Positions 1 to 9,466 of a stretch of DNA of 64,000 nucleotides are shown here, in pieces; the stretch's first letter is position 1; each line of letters begins with the position of its first letter. The position numbers were made by a program, and so were the translations under genes. The DNA lies in assembly GCA_032433765.1 (NCBI GenBank), contig JAVIAB010000041.1, positions 76,861,835 to 76,925,834 on the forward strand. Direction: 5' to 3'. This DNA is from Megaustenia siamemsis. Taxonomy: Eukaryota; Mollusca; Gastropoda; Stylommatophora; Ariophantidae. The notes under the pieces were generated by a model. It was given only the letters and a program-made list of their open reading frames with translations, was not told where the DNA came from and did no database searches.

Positions 1-700
1 ATTCACTGGAAATCAGCACTTATCTGTGAGTCATCTGAAGAAGCCAGCGAACAGGGCGCCATATTCCCCGGAAGTTCTGCATGCAGAGTTCATTTTGTAA
101 ACTCTAGCACTTTGAAGATCATTCCCTGGTAGTCACATAGCAACAACACATTGAACTCATTGTTTTGATTGCTGAGGGTAAGTCGTTTAAGGAAGAAATC
201 GTTGTTGGGATGCTTACAGGAAATCTTTATCAAGACTTTGCTAATGATCGATGTGCGTCAATCTAGACAGAACCTTGGAGAGTGTGAAAACGGTAACCTT
301 AGTGACATAAACAGAATCGTGAAATAGAAAGCCAAAGCTAGTTGTGCTAGAGCTTGAGATTTGCGATAATGAACGATGTACCCGCTCTTTGTTGTTGAAG
401 ATTAATCCCGGTATCTTTCTCCCAACTCATTCAAGACTGTTCGCTGACAGTCACTAAAATACAGACCATGTACTGTAATTATTCCGGTAATTAGCGAGTA
501 GTCGCTTTACGCGTTGTAAGCATGAGATTTGCTTTCCGAAAATTGCTCTGTTGGAAATCTTGAAGTCTGATGTTGGGTAAACTTGCAGCGCGGTGATTCA
601 CAATCTCGGTGTAACATCGAGGTTCCGTTGTCGGCAAACACAAACAAGTAAATTTCAAACTCTGTAAAATATATAAACACAATGATTCAACCTCATTGTA
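1..700 (-). other. Unassigned region, possible decayed minus-strand exons
   Basis: I recognise no family here. On the minus strand a stretch entering at about 661, just after a TTTTACAG acceptor-like site, can be read as coding with cysteines. A second stretch at about 190-10 reads as coding apart from one stop. The segment 97-180 recurs in diverged form at 1116-1200, which would fit duplicated exons or a dispersed repeat. Frames are broken, so this is only a weak suggestion of an old gene fragment. Confidence 0.2.
97..180. repeat. Diverged dispersed repeat, copy 1 (copy 2 at 1116-1200)
   Basis: The two segments align along about 85 bp, both beginning GTAAACTCTA and sharing the blocks TTCCCT(A/G)GTAGTC, GCAACA and GATTGCTGAG/GGATGCTGAG. 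Both are in the same orientation. Family unknown. Confidence 0.5.
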
Positions 701-820
701 CTGCATAATGAAGGTTTCCTGGAATTGAATTCAACCTCCACGGATCTTCATGACCAGCATATTCAGGCTGTGATAGAACTCGATGTTTTTTTTTTTAATT
801 AAACTATATATCTCTCACTA

Positions 821-1078
821 AAAGGGAGCTCCCAAAAAACATCGAAAAAAGGCGATCAACATTTTTCGGGCACATCATAATAATAGGAAAATTGGAATAA
901 GTTGTTATAACTTGCAAAATAAAAGGAAAGAGATATCGCGGACGACAAAGAGAGAAAATACTGAACAGATAGTGTCATGACATGGAAAACACTCAACAAC
1001 AGAACTGATGCGATGCACTGTAGATAGAAGATTGTAGAGGGACATGATCGACTACGCCAACCGTCATGGCACAAGATG
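821..1078 (+). mobile_element. 5'-truncated LINE 3' end (LINE-C family) with 13-bp TSD
   Basis: The segment translates, with stops, to the far C-terminus and 3' end of a non-LTR reverse transcriptase (a frame reading ...FGHI...KGKRYRGRQREK...). It closely resembles 53755-54000, including the shared stretch around GATGCACTGTAGATAGAAGATTGTAG. It ends in GATG. The sequence ATATCTCTCACTA stands directly on both sides (808-820 and 1079-1091), a perfect 13-bp target-site duplication. This is the signature of target-primed reverse transcription. I use LINE-C as a local name for this family; other copies are at 18412-18983, 38600-39380 and 52840-54000. Confidence 0.75.
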
Positions 1079-1115
1079 ATATCTCTCACTACCTGTAACT
1101 TTCAGAGAACAATCG

Positions 1116-1200
1116 GTAAACTCTAAGACATTCAAGACTGTTCCCTAGTAGTCTTTTGGCAACAGCACAGGGAACTCGTCGTTTTGGATGCTGAGCGGAA
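1116..1200. repeat. Diverged dispersed repeat, copy 2 (copy 1 at 97-180)
   Basis: See copy 1. It begins GTAAACTCTAAGACATTCAAG and ends near GATGCTGAGCGG. It lies just outside the right TSD of the preceding LINE insertion. Confidence 0.45.
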
Positions 1201-1239
1201 ATTCACTTCAGCGTTGTAAAAATGTAAACTACTAATTAA

Positions 1240-2304
1240 TACATCAAGCTTGGGCAGTTGGTGCTCATAAGCCTGGGAGGGCTGACTATCTAAGGGCAGA
1301 ATCCCCCTACAGAAAAGACAATCTGCTGCCTTGCAGGAAGAGTGGGGACAATTCAAAAGCTACGCAAACCTGAATAAAATGCTGGCTGAAATCGGAAGCA
1401 CTGGGCCACTGGCGAGGAACACAGTGCAACGTTTTAACAAGTAATCAATCAGACTGGATCTAACAGACTCTAATTATGATATAAACTACCGCTGACCGGA
1501 AAGGCTTCAAGAAACAGCTGAATATAATACACTGGAATACGGAGGGCATATACCACAAAAAACAAGCTCTAACAATCAGACTAGCAAAGGAGGAGATAGA
1601 CGTTGCCTGCATCCAGGAAACTCATCTTAATTCTCAGCACAGATTTATTATCAGGGGCTACCAAACATTTAGACAAGACAGGGAACGTCACAATGGTGTA
1701 ATTATTATATTTTTGAAAAATTCCATCCCAGCAAAACTGATAGATGTAGTCACAAACGGAGAGGCAGATATCATTGGTACTGACCTATACATTAACTCCG
1801 CTAGCATAAGGATATTTAATATATACTGTCCAAATGACAAATTACTGGATCTGGAGTTAATGAAAATAACACCATCAAAGTGTCTGGTAGTAGGAGACTT
1901 TAACAGCCACTCTGAAAGATGGGGATATAAGGAGTCCAATGTTCGAGGTGAAGAAGTGGAAGAATGGAAAATAGACAACAACCTATTCCTCATAAACTCT
2001 AGGGAGGATCCCCCAGCCTTTCTCTCAAGAAGATGGAAAACAACTTCCACTCCCGACCTAGCATTTGCAACTGGAGACAAATCTATCAAAATAACCAGAA
2101 ATGTGCTCAACCAACTTGGAGATAGTGACCATATAGACCAGATAGACCAGTCAAATTTTCAATGGCTCATGCTCACAAACAGGAGTTGCATTTACCTCTT
2201 CCCCGCTGGAACTATAAGAGAGCAGATTGGGCAAAGTTTGCTAGGCTCACTGATACATATGCTGCGCCTATCAACACTCACGAAAATAAATTCAATAATA
2301 TGAT
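1240..2304 (+). mobile_element. I-group LINE (LINE-A), 5' region and APE endonuclease
   Basis: From about 1524 the frame reads an apurinic-like endonuclease domain. It has a HWNTEG start block, an IQETHL motif (catalytic Glu), VGDFNSHS near 1890, and a C-terminal GDSDH at about 2125, the SDH catalytic histidine. These are the standard landmarks of LINE endonucleases that nick the target for reverse transcription. A frameshift follows SDH, after which another frame continues with the linker (...PRWNYKRADWAKF...), matching the same place in the copy at 61.3-63.4 kb. Sequence 1290-1480 is the upstream (ORF1/5') region, since it recurs at 3590-3770. The element is interrupted at 2304 by an RTE insertion and resumes at 2952. 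No reverse transcriptase remains, so it is dead. Confidence 0.8.
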
Positions 2305-2951
2305 TACTATCATATGATGACAATTAAATATCAAAGTGGAAGGAATACATCTAGAAACAGTTAAGAACTACAACTACCTGGGACTTACTATAATCAGTGA
2401 TGGAAAATGTACAACTGAAATAAATAATAGAATGGGTATGGCAAAAAGTAATTTCAGTGTCATGAAAAATATGCTAACATCAAAACAAATAACACCAGGG
2501 CTAAAACTGAGAATGGCAAAATGTTACATCTTCTCAATATTCCTGTATGGTACAGAAACATGGACATTAGACCAGAAAACAGAACAGAAAATTGAAGCCT
2601 TTGAAATGTGGATTAATAGAAGAATAGGTAGAATTGGATGGAAAGAAAAGAGAATAAAAGGGGAAGTTTTAAAACAACAAAAATGAAAAGAGAACTACTA
2701 AACACAATTAGAGCAAGACAAATGAAATTTTGGGGTCATGTTAAAAGACACAACAGCCTAATAAAAGTAATATTGGAAGAGAAAATACGAGGTAAAAGAG
2801 GCAGAGACAGACCAAGACTAACCTGAACGAGTAACATCAAAAGATGGACAAGCCAATCTATGACACCCTGAACCATTAAAGCAAGAAACAGAGTGGAATG
2901 GCGATCCATGGTAGCCAACCTTCGCTGAGTAGATGGCACCCGATGATGATG
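2305..2951 (+). mobile_element. RTE-like LINE, 5'-truncated 3' end nested in LINE-A
   Basis: The insert encodes only the C-terminal part of an RTE-like reverse transcriptase. Visible are the YNYLG block, the LYG(T/A)ETWTL block, RRIGRIGWK, and the WGHVKRHNSL/GRDRPRL end, with two frame breaks. It ends in (GATGATG). The octamer AATATGAT flanks it at 2297-2304 and 2952-2959 and interrupts the linker codons of the surrounding LINE-A, so the boundaries are exact. It is about 85-90 percent similar by eye to the copies at 23.5, 24.3 and 58.9 kb. A dead, 5'-truncated copy. Confidence 0.85.
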
Positions 2952-3300
2952 AATATGATAGAGCGGTTAACAAATGGAATCCTGAGAGCTGCTAAAGAAT
3001 CCATTCCCAGAGGAGCAAGAACAAACTACAAGCCATACTGGAGCAAGGAAATACAAAGACTAGAAGAGGAACTGGACTCTGCCAGAGAACAAGCTGAAAC
3101 ATCACACAGCACCGAGAGCAACATTGCCTACAAAGCAGCCTCGGCCAAATACAGACGTGTGGTCATGATATCAGCAAAGACAGAGCTGGATAGACAAAAA
3201 AGAGAGCCTTAATCTAGACAAAACTGGTTATAAACTATGGAAACTTACGAAAGCTCTGAGTGACGAAGACAACTGCCGACCTCAAATATCATTAACACAC
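2952..3300 (+). mobile_element. LINE-A continuation (linker between endonuclease and RT)
   Basis: The reading frame resumes the surrounding LINE: ...RLTNGILRAAKESIPRG then YKPYWSKEIQRLEEELD, the basic/helical linker typical of EN-RT LINEs. It aligns with 62085-62300 (minus). After about 3215 a frameshift leads to a segment reading KLWKLTKALSDED, then similarity fades near 3330. The 3' remainder (RT, RNase H) is absent here. Confidence 0.7.
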
Positions 3301-3463
3301 AATCAGAACATCCTCACATGCAAAAGGGCAGAAATCTACTGATAGAGACTTACAAAAACATTACCCAAGCACTGTCTTTCATCCTCAAAGTAACGTCAAC
3401 ATCGCTTAAGTAAGGTTCTCTTGAATGAAATCTGTCATGCATGGATCTTCAGGTCCAAAATAT
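3301..3463. other. Unassigned spacer
   Basis: I see no recognisable gene or repeat in this stretch between the broken LINE-A and the inverted deletion derivative that follows. Confidence 0.3.
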
Positions 3464-3775
3464 TCTCTCTCTCTCTCTCTCTGCGATCAGGACTCAGTCA
3501 GAGTTGGATTCGAGACTCTCATATGAAGTCAGCTGTCATGTTAAGTGTGTTGATCGCTCCCACAGACAGAACGTCACATTTAGAGTCCGCCAGATCCACT
3601 CTAACTGAACACCCGTTAATACGTTGCACTGTGTTCTGCGCCAGTGGCCCAGTGCATCCGATTTCAGCTAGCATTTTATTCAGGTTTGCTTACCTTAGTC
3701 TTTGATTTTCCCCAATCTTCCTGCAAGGCAACAGATTGTTTTTTCTGTAGGGGATTCTGTCCTTAGATGGTCTGC
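3464..3775 (-). mobile_element. Internally deleted LINE-A derivative with (GA)n tail
   Basis: Read on the minus strand this ~310-bp unit starts with sequence homologous to the LINE-A 5' region at 1290-1480 (shared blocks GGGCAGAATCCCC, CAGAAAAGACAATCTG, GGGCCACTGGCG). It then jumps near 3550 to the 3' end of the RNase H element at 8397-8480 (AGTCAGCTGTC..., the coding end just before the stop) and finishes in a (GA)n tail (CT on the plus strand, 3464-3482). It therefore lacks EN, RT and RNase H while keeping both ends. That is the architecture of a LINE-dependent non-autonomous derivative. Confidence 0.65.
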
Positions 3776-3804
3776 CCTCGCAGGTTTACGAGCACCATCT
3801 GCCC

Positions 3805-4505
3805 GAGTCACTAGAGGTGAATAACACAGACATGCATACACAAAGATATGAGATGTGAATAACACAGACATGTACACAGCGATACGAGAATTGCCTAACA
3901 CCGACACACATCAGGATATATGACACATGACTAACATAGACATGCACATAAAGATATGAAATATGGCTGACTTAGACATGCACACACACAGATATGACAC
4001 ATACCTAACATAGACATACACACAAAGATATAAGATATGACTAACATAGGCATGCACACCCAAAGATATGAGATGTGACTTACATAGCCATGCACAAACA
4101 AGAATATGAGTTGTGACAAACACAGACATGCACACACAAAGATATGAGATAAGACCAACATAAACATGCACACAAAGATATGAGATATCCCTAACCCAGA
4201 CATGAACACACAAAGATATGACACATGACTAACACAGATACACACTAAGTTATGACATATTACTAAACTCAGACGCACATAAAGATATCAGACATGATTA
4301 ACACGGACACACCAAGATATGAGATATAACTAACATGACACACACCTAGATATGAGCCATGGCTAGCACACATACACACACACACAAGCTAATATTTGAG
4401 CCATGTCTAGCTCAGAAACACATCAAGATATAAGCCATGGCTAGCACAGAAACACATTAAGATATGAGTCATGGCTTCACGGAAAAACACCAAGAAATGA
4501 GCCAA
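3805..4505. repeat. Degenerate ~40-bp minisatellite
   Basis: About 17-18 imperfect copies of a unit approximating ACATAGACATGCACACACAA followed by AGATATGAGATATGACTA. Unit length varies from 34 to 42 bp and copies decay toward the right, where CATGGCTAGCAC variants dominate. The alternating open frames across it are by-products of the repeat. Confidence 0.85.
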
Positions 4506-4539
4506 GTCTAGCACATAAACACATTGAGGTATCTATATG

Positions 4540-5508
4540 CTTGGGTTAGGCTGCAGATCTTCTTAACGTGTGTATCATCGACATACGAGACGCAGGCTTC
4601 GATTGACTGTTCACAGGTTTCGTTCAAAAAGTTGTCCGGAGATTTGAGAGCAGTCTGACCCGTAGAACGTTCCCTTGCATGTACAGTTCCCGGTTGACTG
4701 TTCACAGGTGTCGTTGAAACAGTTGTCTGGACATGTGAGAATGCAGTCTGACCCGTAGTACGTTGCACGTACAGTCTGCACTTTCCGGGTCACATATGAT
4801 GTCACAGCCATCACACTGTAGCCCAAAATTAATCTCGGGACAAGTGTCACTACAGATATAGCCAGGATGTTTTCATTGTAGGCATTTTCCGGATTTTTCC
4901 CACATAAAGGACAGACACTGAGACAAGACCTGGAGCAATCGTGTCCATAGATCCCATGTGAGTATTTGTGACACGTACCGATGAAGACGTCGTAGCTTTT
5001 TCTACACCCACTACACACTGCACAAAAAGACCAAAAATACCGGTCCAGACAATAGGTGTCTGTAAATGTTTGCGCTTCACACACCGTCAGTGCATTGCCG
5101 GTCTGCGAAATGGTCGGTGAGAACTCAATCTTAATGTGTGCCATTGGCGTTTGTGTGGTGACTACAATAGTGTTCATAGAAACATTAGGGTATGATATAT
5201 CATTAGACTGGAACACAACGCCGCCACTGTCAGAGAAAGCCTTTAGAGTGGCATTCTTTACCCGAATCATAGTGCTAGATCGATGATAGATTCAAATGGT
5301 GTGAATCTTCAGGGGCGTGGCAAAGTTCAGATACCAGTAAACATGACTGTTTCCGCTTCTCAATTTTGTGTGTGTGCAGTCATTGTCATAGAGATTGGTC
5401 TTTGTTTTGCCATTTACTGCAGCCTCTGGTCCACATCCGTCTCCTGTATAACAAGCATTAAATGTGTCGGTCTGGTTTGTGTTCTGTTTGAAAGCCACAA
5501 CCGCCTAT
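4540..5508 (-). pseudogene. Lectin (FTP/F5-8C) plus EGF-repeat gene, decayed 3' part
   Basis: From a CATAG acceptor-like site at about 5508 the minus strand reads a fucolectin-type galactose-binding domain: VAFKQNTNQTD..., GGPEAAVNG-like calcium loop region, DNDCTH, WYLNFATPLKIHTI. A TGA stop follows at 5292-5294. The same frame continues IYHRSSTMIRVKNATLKAF to the domain end LTVCEAQTF. Beyond it, MEGF/laminin-type EGF repeats (YYGSDC, CPDNCFNDTCEQSTGNCTC, GTFYGSDCS) are recoverable only by changing frame at about 4850 and 4640. So there is one nonsense codon and at least two frameshifts. Such proteins are secreted or membrane-bound cell-surface lectins or receptors. Unlike the plus-strand paralogue (51028-54259), no intron splits the FTP domain. 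It is the continuation of the exon at 8085-8363. Confidence 0.75.
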
Positions 5509-5509
5509 G

Positions 5510-6119
5510 TGGATGGAGCAGATATTTGCAACTATCGCCCTTGCAATCCATAACTTGTTGATCAGACCAGCCCCAGAACAAAAGACATCAATCTCGTGCT
5601 GACTCGTGTCACTGGTATTGTCCTTTGTCACTCTGGCGACCGCAGCCGATATACTTTGGACAATCGCCTCATAGTCCAGTTTGGTTCTCTGACCCCCACG
5701 AGGCATTCATGTATCACACTCATACACATAGTTTCCTTTCGGTTACTTCTTCCATTTTGCATAGCCTTCTCTACTGTCCATGTTTGGGCTCTTTGGTCCA
5801 TCTACTATGCCATGCTATTCACAGTTCTCCTCCACTAGTCCCCATTGAGACACTTCGGTGCTCTCCTATATACTTTTTTTTCTGAGCTACTTACCCCTCA
5901 TATGTTTTTATTGTACCCCACTCTCAGACATCTCACTATTTCCGCCTTTTGAGTAGCTGTTAGTCTACTACTCTATTCTCCTTTGTGTTTGCACACTGAC
6001 TCCGGTTCTCTGGTTGCACTCCTCTGGTTCTGTGTGCATTATGGGCACATTTCGGCACACACATGTATATCCCCGTATAGATGTGCACATGCATGTATTT
6101 GTTCATATGTGTGGGCATT

Positions 6120-6120
<1 letters not shown>
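5510..6120. other. Unassigned intron-like sequence
   Basis: Pyrimidine-rich plus strand with several short open frames but no domain I recognise. It lies between the decayed FTP exon and the TA microsatellite. It may be intron of the minus-strand gene or an unrecognised repeat. Confidence 0.3.

Positions 6121-6121
<1 letters not shown>

Positions 6122-6195
<74 letters not shown>
6122..6195. repeat. (TA)n microsatellite
   Basis: About 37 uninterrupted TA dinucleotides. It sits roughly 115 bp before the Penelope-like element. Open frames through it that give poly-Ile-Tyr are artefacts. Confidence 0.97.
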
Positions 6196-6198
<3 letters not shown>

Positions 6199-6309
6199 CT
6201 GACCTTCTAGGTCGAGTTAACCTAGAAAGCGTTCCCCTCACTCGTGCATTTTTAGAACCTCTCACCTGACCAGAGGTTGGTATAATTACAGCCACACTCG
6301 AGTTACCAT

Positions 6310-6650
6310 TTCCTTTTCACTCTGACCTTGGTCCGAGAAACACAGGACACACAGGGAAGCCATTGTTATTTTCTTTAACATATTTCGATTATTTTTGTTT
6401 TGGATGTTTCGTTACTGGTTAGCTATGTAGGATTAGTTTTACTTGCATAGCCGGGAGGTGTGTATTTTTTTTTTTTTGTTCCTGCTGAAGGCCTATTGGG
6501 TTGAAATGACTTTCGAATCTGTGTAGTCTACTAATCAAGTAAAGCTTCTAACATACCATTTTTATTTCAATTTTTCCTCGCATTCAGCTTTACTGCAGCT
6601 TCGCATTTTTATGCATTCACTTGCATTTCTTTGCCTTAACCCCTTACTAG
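6310..6650 (+). repeat. Left pseudo-LTR of Penelope-like element
   Basis: This block recurs in direct orientation at 7765-8057, from TTCCTTTTCACTCTGACC through CTTTGCCTTA(A/G)CCCC, with about 85 percent identity by eye. Direct repeats of this kind flank Penelope-like elements. Near 6481 it carries CCTGCTGAAGGCC-TATTG-GGTTGAAA, the decayed counterpart of the hammerhead-like segment discussed for the right copy. Confidence 0.7.
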
Positions 6651-6893
6651 TACCATACCGCAGCTACTTAATGTTTGTATTTCGTCCTAAGTGTTTACTT
6701 TAGTATATATATTATATATTTCTTAGTTTAGACCTGCTATTTTTATATTATCCTTTAGTATTAGTACGTTTGCCATCTACAGCGTTGTTATCATTGCTGT
6801 GATCACTATCACACTCATACCACATTTTAGTTTCAGATCTTCCACTCTCGCTCGTTTCCCCTTGTCCCTTCCGCTGCCCCTTTCTTCGACAGC

Positions 6894-7865
6894 ATGCCCA
6901 CACTTAGAAAGTTCTCGAACTCCATCCGCCGGGGCACTCTATCAGCCTTCAAACATTTACCAACAGACATCTCTTCTATATCCACTGAACTCGCCTTTAC
7001 TACTTATAAGCTTACTAGATTCAGTTGCCATATTAACTTTCTCCATAATTGCATGCGATTTAAGATTCTCCCACATGGGTTCCATTCTAAATTCACCCCT
7101 TTTGTCCACCAGCCTAACCCTAGTGAAATTAGGCGATTTGACAGTATTGAAAGACGCCTGGGTTTCCATCGTATGAGGCTCGTCCTAGCCAACCACACCA
7201 GGCTAGTCTCCCACCTGCGCACTCAACGCCTCCAACTGGTAGCGAGACTCAGGTGTTTAATTACCGCCAACGACAATGTTATCCGTCAGATCATCCACGA
7301 CTTCAATAGGCAACTCTACACTTTTATGTCCTCCCAGCACAAGAAGAAGATCTCCCACCTTCGCCCCGTCCCCCCCTCCCCCACACCCGCCACATCGGTC
7401 CCCGACTCTTTAGTTTTCTGCATACCCCCCGACCTCCACCTCTCACATGATGAGAGGTCTGTTCTCTCTAAAGGTTTAAAATTTATCCCGCTTCGTCCTT
7501 CCAGTGACCACTACAATCTTTCCAAGGACGTCCATGATTTCCATAGACGTATGCGCTTGAAGCACCGTTTCTCGGGCACTACTGCTACTTCTTCCTCACC
7601 CACCCCTGTAGATGAGTTCTCTCGCGTCCACTCTCGCAAAACAGATTGGACACCACAACCCGGCGCATCACAGGCTTTGGATCACTACATAAATGTCACC
7701 TCACGTGAGATACAACAACTGTGCCCTAGAAAACTTCACCGCTCTAATTTATCTCCTTCTGAACTTCCTTTTCACTCTGACCTCGGTCCGAGAAACGCAG
7801 GGCACACAGGGAAGCCATTTTTATTTTCTTTAACATATTTCGATTATTTTTGTTTTGTATATTGA
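6894..7865 (+). pseudogene. Penelope-like element ORF, N-terminal part only
   Basis: An open frame of 323 codons starting at ATG 6894. Its middle reads LVFCIPPDLHLSHDERSVLS followed by KGLKFIPL, then a D...Y...DVHDFHRRMRLKHRF block. This is the conserved region just upstream of the reverse transcriptase in Penelope-like elements (telomerase-related RT retroelements with a GIY-YIG nuclease). At about 7765, after ~290 codons, the frame runs straight into the right pseudo-LTR. The whole RT and GIY-YIG portion is therefore missing, and the last ~30 residues are repeat sequence, not protein. The open frame is otherwise undamaged, suggesting a fairly young internal deletion. About 240 bp of pyrimidine-rich 5' leader separates it from the left repeat. 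Confidence 0.75.
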
Positions 7866-8057
7866 GTGTGTGTGTTTTTTTTTATTTGTTCCTGCTGAAG
7901 GCCTATTGGGCCGAAACGTCGTTCGAATCTGTGTCGTCTACTAATCACGCAAAGCTTCTAACATACCATTTTTTTCAATTTTTCCTCGCATTCAGCTTTA
8001 CTGCAGCTTCGCATTTTTATGCATTCATTTGTATTTCTTTGCCTTAGCCCCTGACTA
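7765..8057 (+). repeat. Right pseudo-LTR of Penelope-like element, hammerhead-like core
   Basis: Direct repeat of 6310-6650. At about 7891 it reads CTGCTGA-A-GGCC-TATTG-GGCC-GAAAC-GTC. That is a hammerhead-ribozyme-like core with perfect GGCC/GGCC stem II, GAAAC and a GTC cleavage triplet, but one change (A to C) in the CUGANGA box. Penelope-like elements are known to carry hammerhead motifs in these repeats. Here the motif looks decayed. Confidence 0.65.
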
Positions 8058-8084
8058 ACTACAAACCTTGAATCTTTGCTACAT

Positions 8085-8359
8085 GAGGCAGAACAATTCA
8101 GTTTTGCCGTGAAACTGTCCGGAACTGTTAAGTCATTTACATAAATTCTAAACCAGGAGACCAGCAAAGATTGGTTGAGAGTTGCCTCAACTGATGTAGA
8201 ATTTGTGTCCGAATTACATCTGGTGTCGTTGTAACCAAACAGGAAAGTAGGTTCAGATATTTGGGCGAATGTGTACATGAGAACCAAGTACTGACATTGG
8301 GGTCCAAAATATTCGTGCTGACAACTGTCATTGTTTGGGCATATCCCTGTAGTTTTGTC

Positions 8360-8363
<4 letters not shown>
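8085..8363 (-). pseudogene. Lectin/EGF gene exon: EGF end plus first galactose-binding half-domain
   Basis: On the minus strand from 8363 the frame reads VCDKTTGICPNNDSCQHEYF, the end of an EGF-like repeat. It then gives a galactose-binding-like start containing DTRCNSDTNSTSVEA and SWFRIYVND. This aligns with exon 11383-11547 (…ITDGNDSTCFDN…ITWFRVHVNN). The upstream end is cut by the (CT)n tail of a LINE-A copy at 8364. The next recognisable exon of the same gene lies beyond the Penelope-like element at 5508. No convincing splice donor is visible after YVND. I treat it as part of the decayed minus-strand gene. Confidence 0.6.
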
Positions 8364-8398
<35 letters not shown>

Positions 8399-9460
8399 GT
8401 TCAAGACTTAATCAGAGTAGGATTCCAGTTTCTCTCATGAAGTCAGCTGTCTGTTTAAGCGAATCGATTGCCCCATATAATTTCTCCTCCAGGGAGGTGG
8501 ACGTGGACCACATTGCTCTTCTCAGGTCCGTGTACTGGGGGCAATCCTGTAGAACATGATTTGTAGTCATATTGTCCAGTGTACAGTGGCATTGGCTGGT
8601 TGTACCTATTTTGAATTTGGTGAACATGTGATTTCTCATTCTATTGTGGCCAGTGCGTAGGCGAAGTATGATGACGTGATCGCTCCTTATTGGTTGGTGG
8701 TAACCGTCCCTCTCGTTATGCTTTGGGTGTTCTTGTTTCCATTTTTCATGGAACTGACCCTTGAGGATGGATTTGGCTTCATCATAATTGAGCGGATAGT
8801 TCTCTTGTGGTAATCTCCCTTCCTCTTTAGCTAATTTGTCTGCGCGTTCGTTCCCGTGTATATTACAGTGTGATGGTATCCACTGAATGACTACTCTCTG
8901 GAAGTTATTGCATAGTTGGTCCAGAGCTGTTCTCAAGTTATCTAGTTCACTGTTCTTGAGGCTTTTTAGAGCTGATAATACTGACAGTGCATCAGTCAGA
9001 ATCATCAATTTATTGTGCATGTTATTTTTGTGTTGAGTAGCTAGTGTTGAAGCATCTCTGATGGCCTCAGTTTCTGCTATAAAGTTATTTGAGAATTTCC
9101 CAGGAGCTATTTACTTGGTGATCTCGTCCTGATTATTCAGCGTCAAGAACACACCTCCTCCTCTATTTCTGGTGGCATTTGTAACAGAGCCATCAGTGTA
9201 TATGTGGGACCAAGAGTCCTGTGGGTAGGTATCGTGTATGTGTGTTTCTGCTACGTGTTTTCTTCCTGTGTCTGATTGGGTGCCTTTTTTCATGATTCCT
9301 GTTATATTTTCCGTAAGTTCTGGTATTTTATGCCTTTCATGAGGAGACATATCAGATGGGCTCAAGGGTTTCGATATTGTTTAGGAAAGTACTGGGTCTC
9401 CAGTAGTTAGTTCATTGGCAATTGCAGCGAAGTTGCTCCTCTTTAGTCGTACAATTCCGG
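8364..9460 (-). mobile_element. LINE-A 3' end: RNase H domain and (GA)n tail
   Basis: The minus strand encodes an RNase H domain in two pieces split by a stop. The first, 9365-9111, has the IYTDGS motif (first catalytic Asp). The second, 9020-8412, has LTDALSVLSAL (second Asp), VIQWIPSHCNIHGNERADKL (His and last Asp), and a C-terminal Cys/His region (CHCTLDN…NHVLQDCP). RNase H removes RNA from the RNA:DNA hybrid during LINE integration. The stop codon at 8412 is followed by ~15 bp and a (GA)n tail at 8364-8396. EN-RT-RNase H order places the family in the I-group of LINEs, not Jockey sensu stricto. RT is missing and the copy is dead. Confidence 0.85.
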
Positions 9461-9466
9461 AACCAG

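Noticed and set aside
2736..2939. Antisense frames over LINE ORFs (also 23550-24015, 24526-24948, 25101-25488, 59140-59565)
   Set aside because: They mirror reverse-transcriptase code on the other strand and have no independent support.
6081..6295. Poly Ile-Tyr open frames
   Set aside because: Translation of a TA microsatellite.
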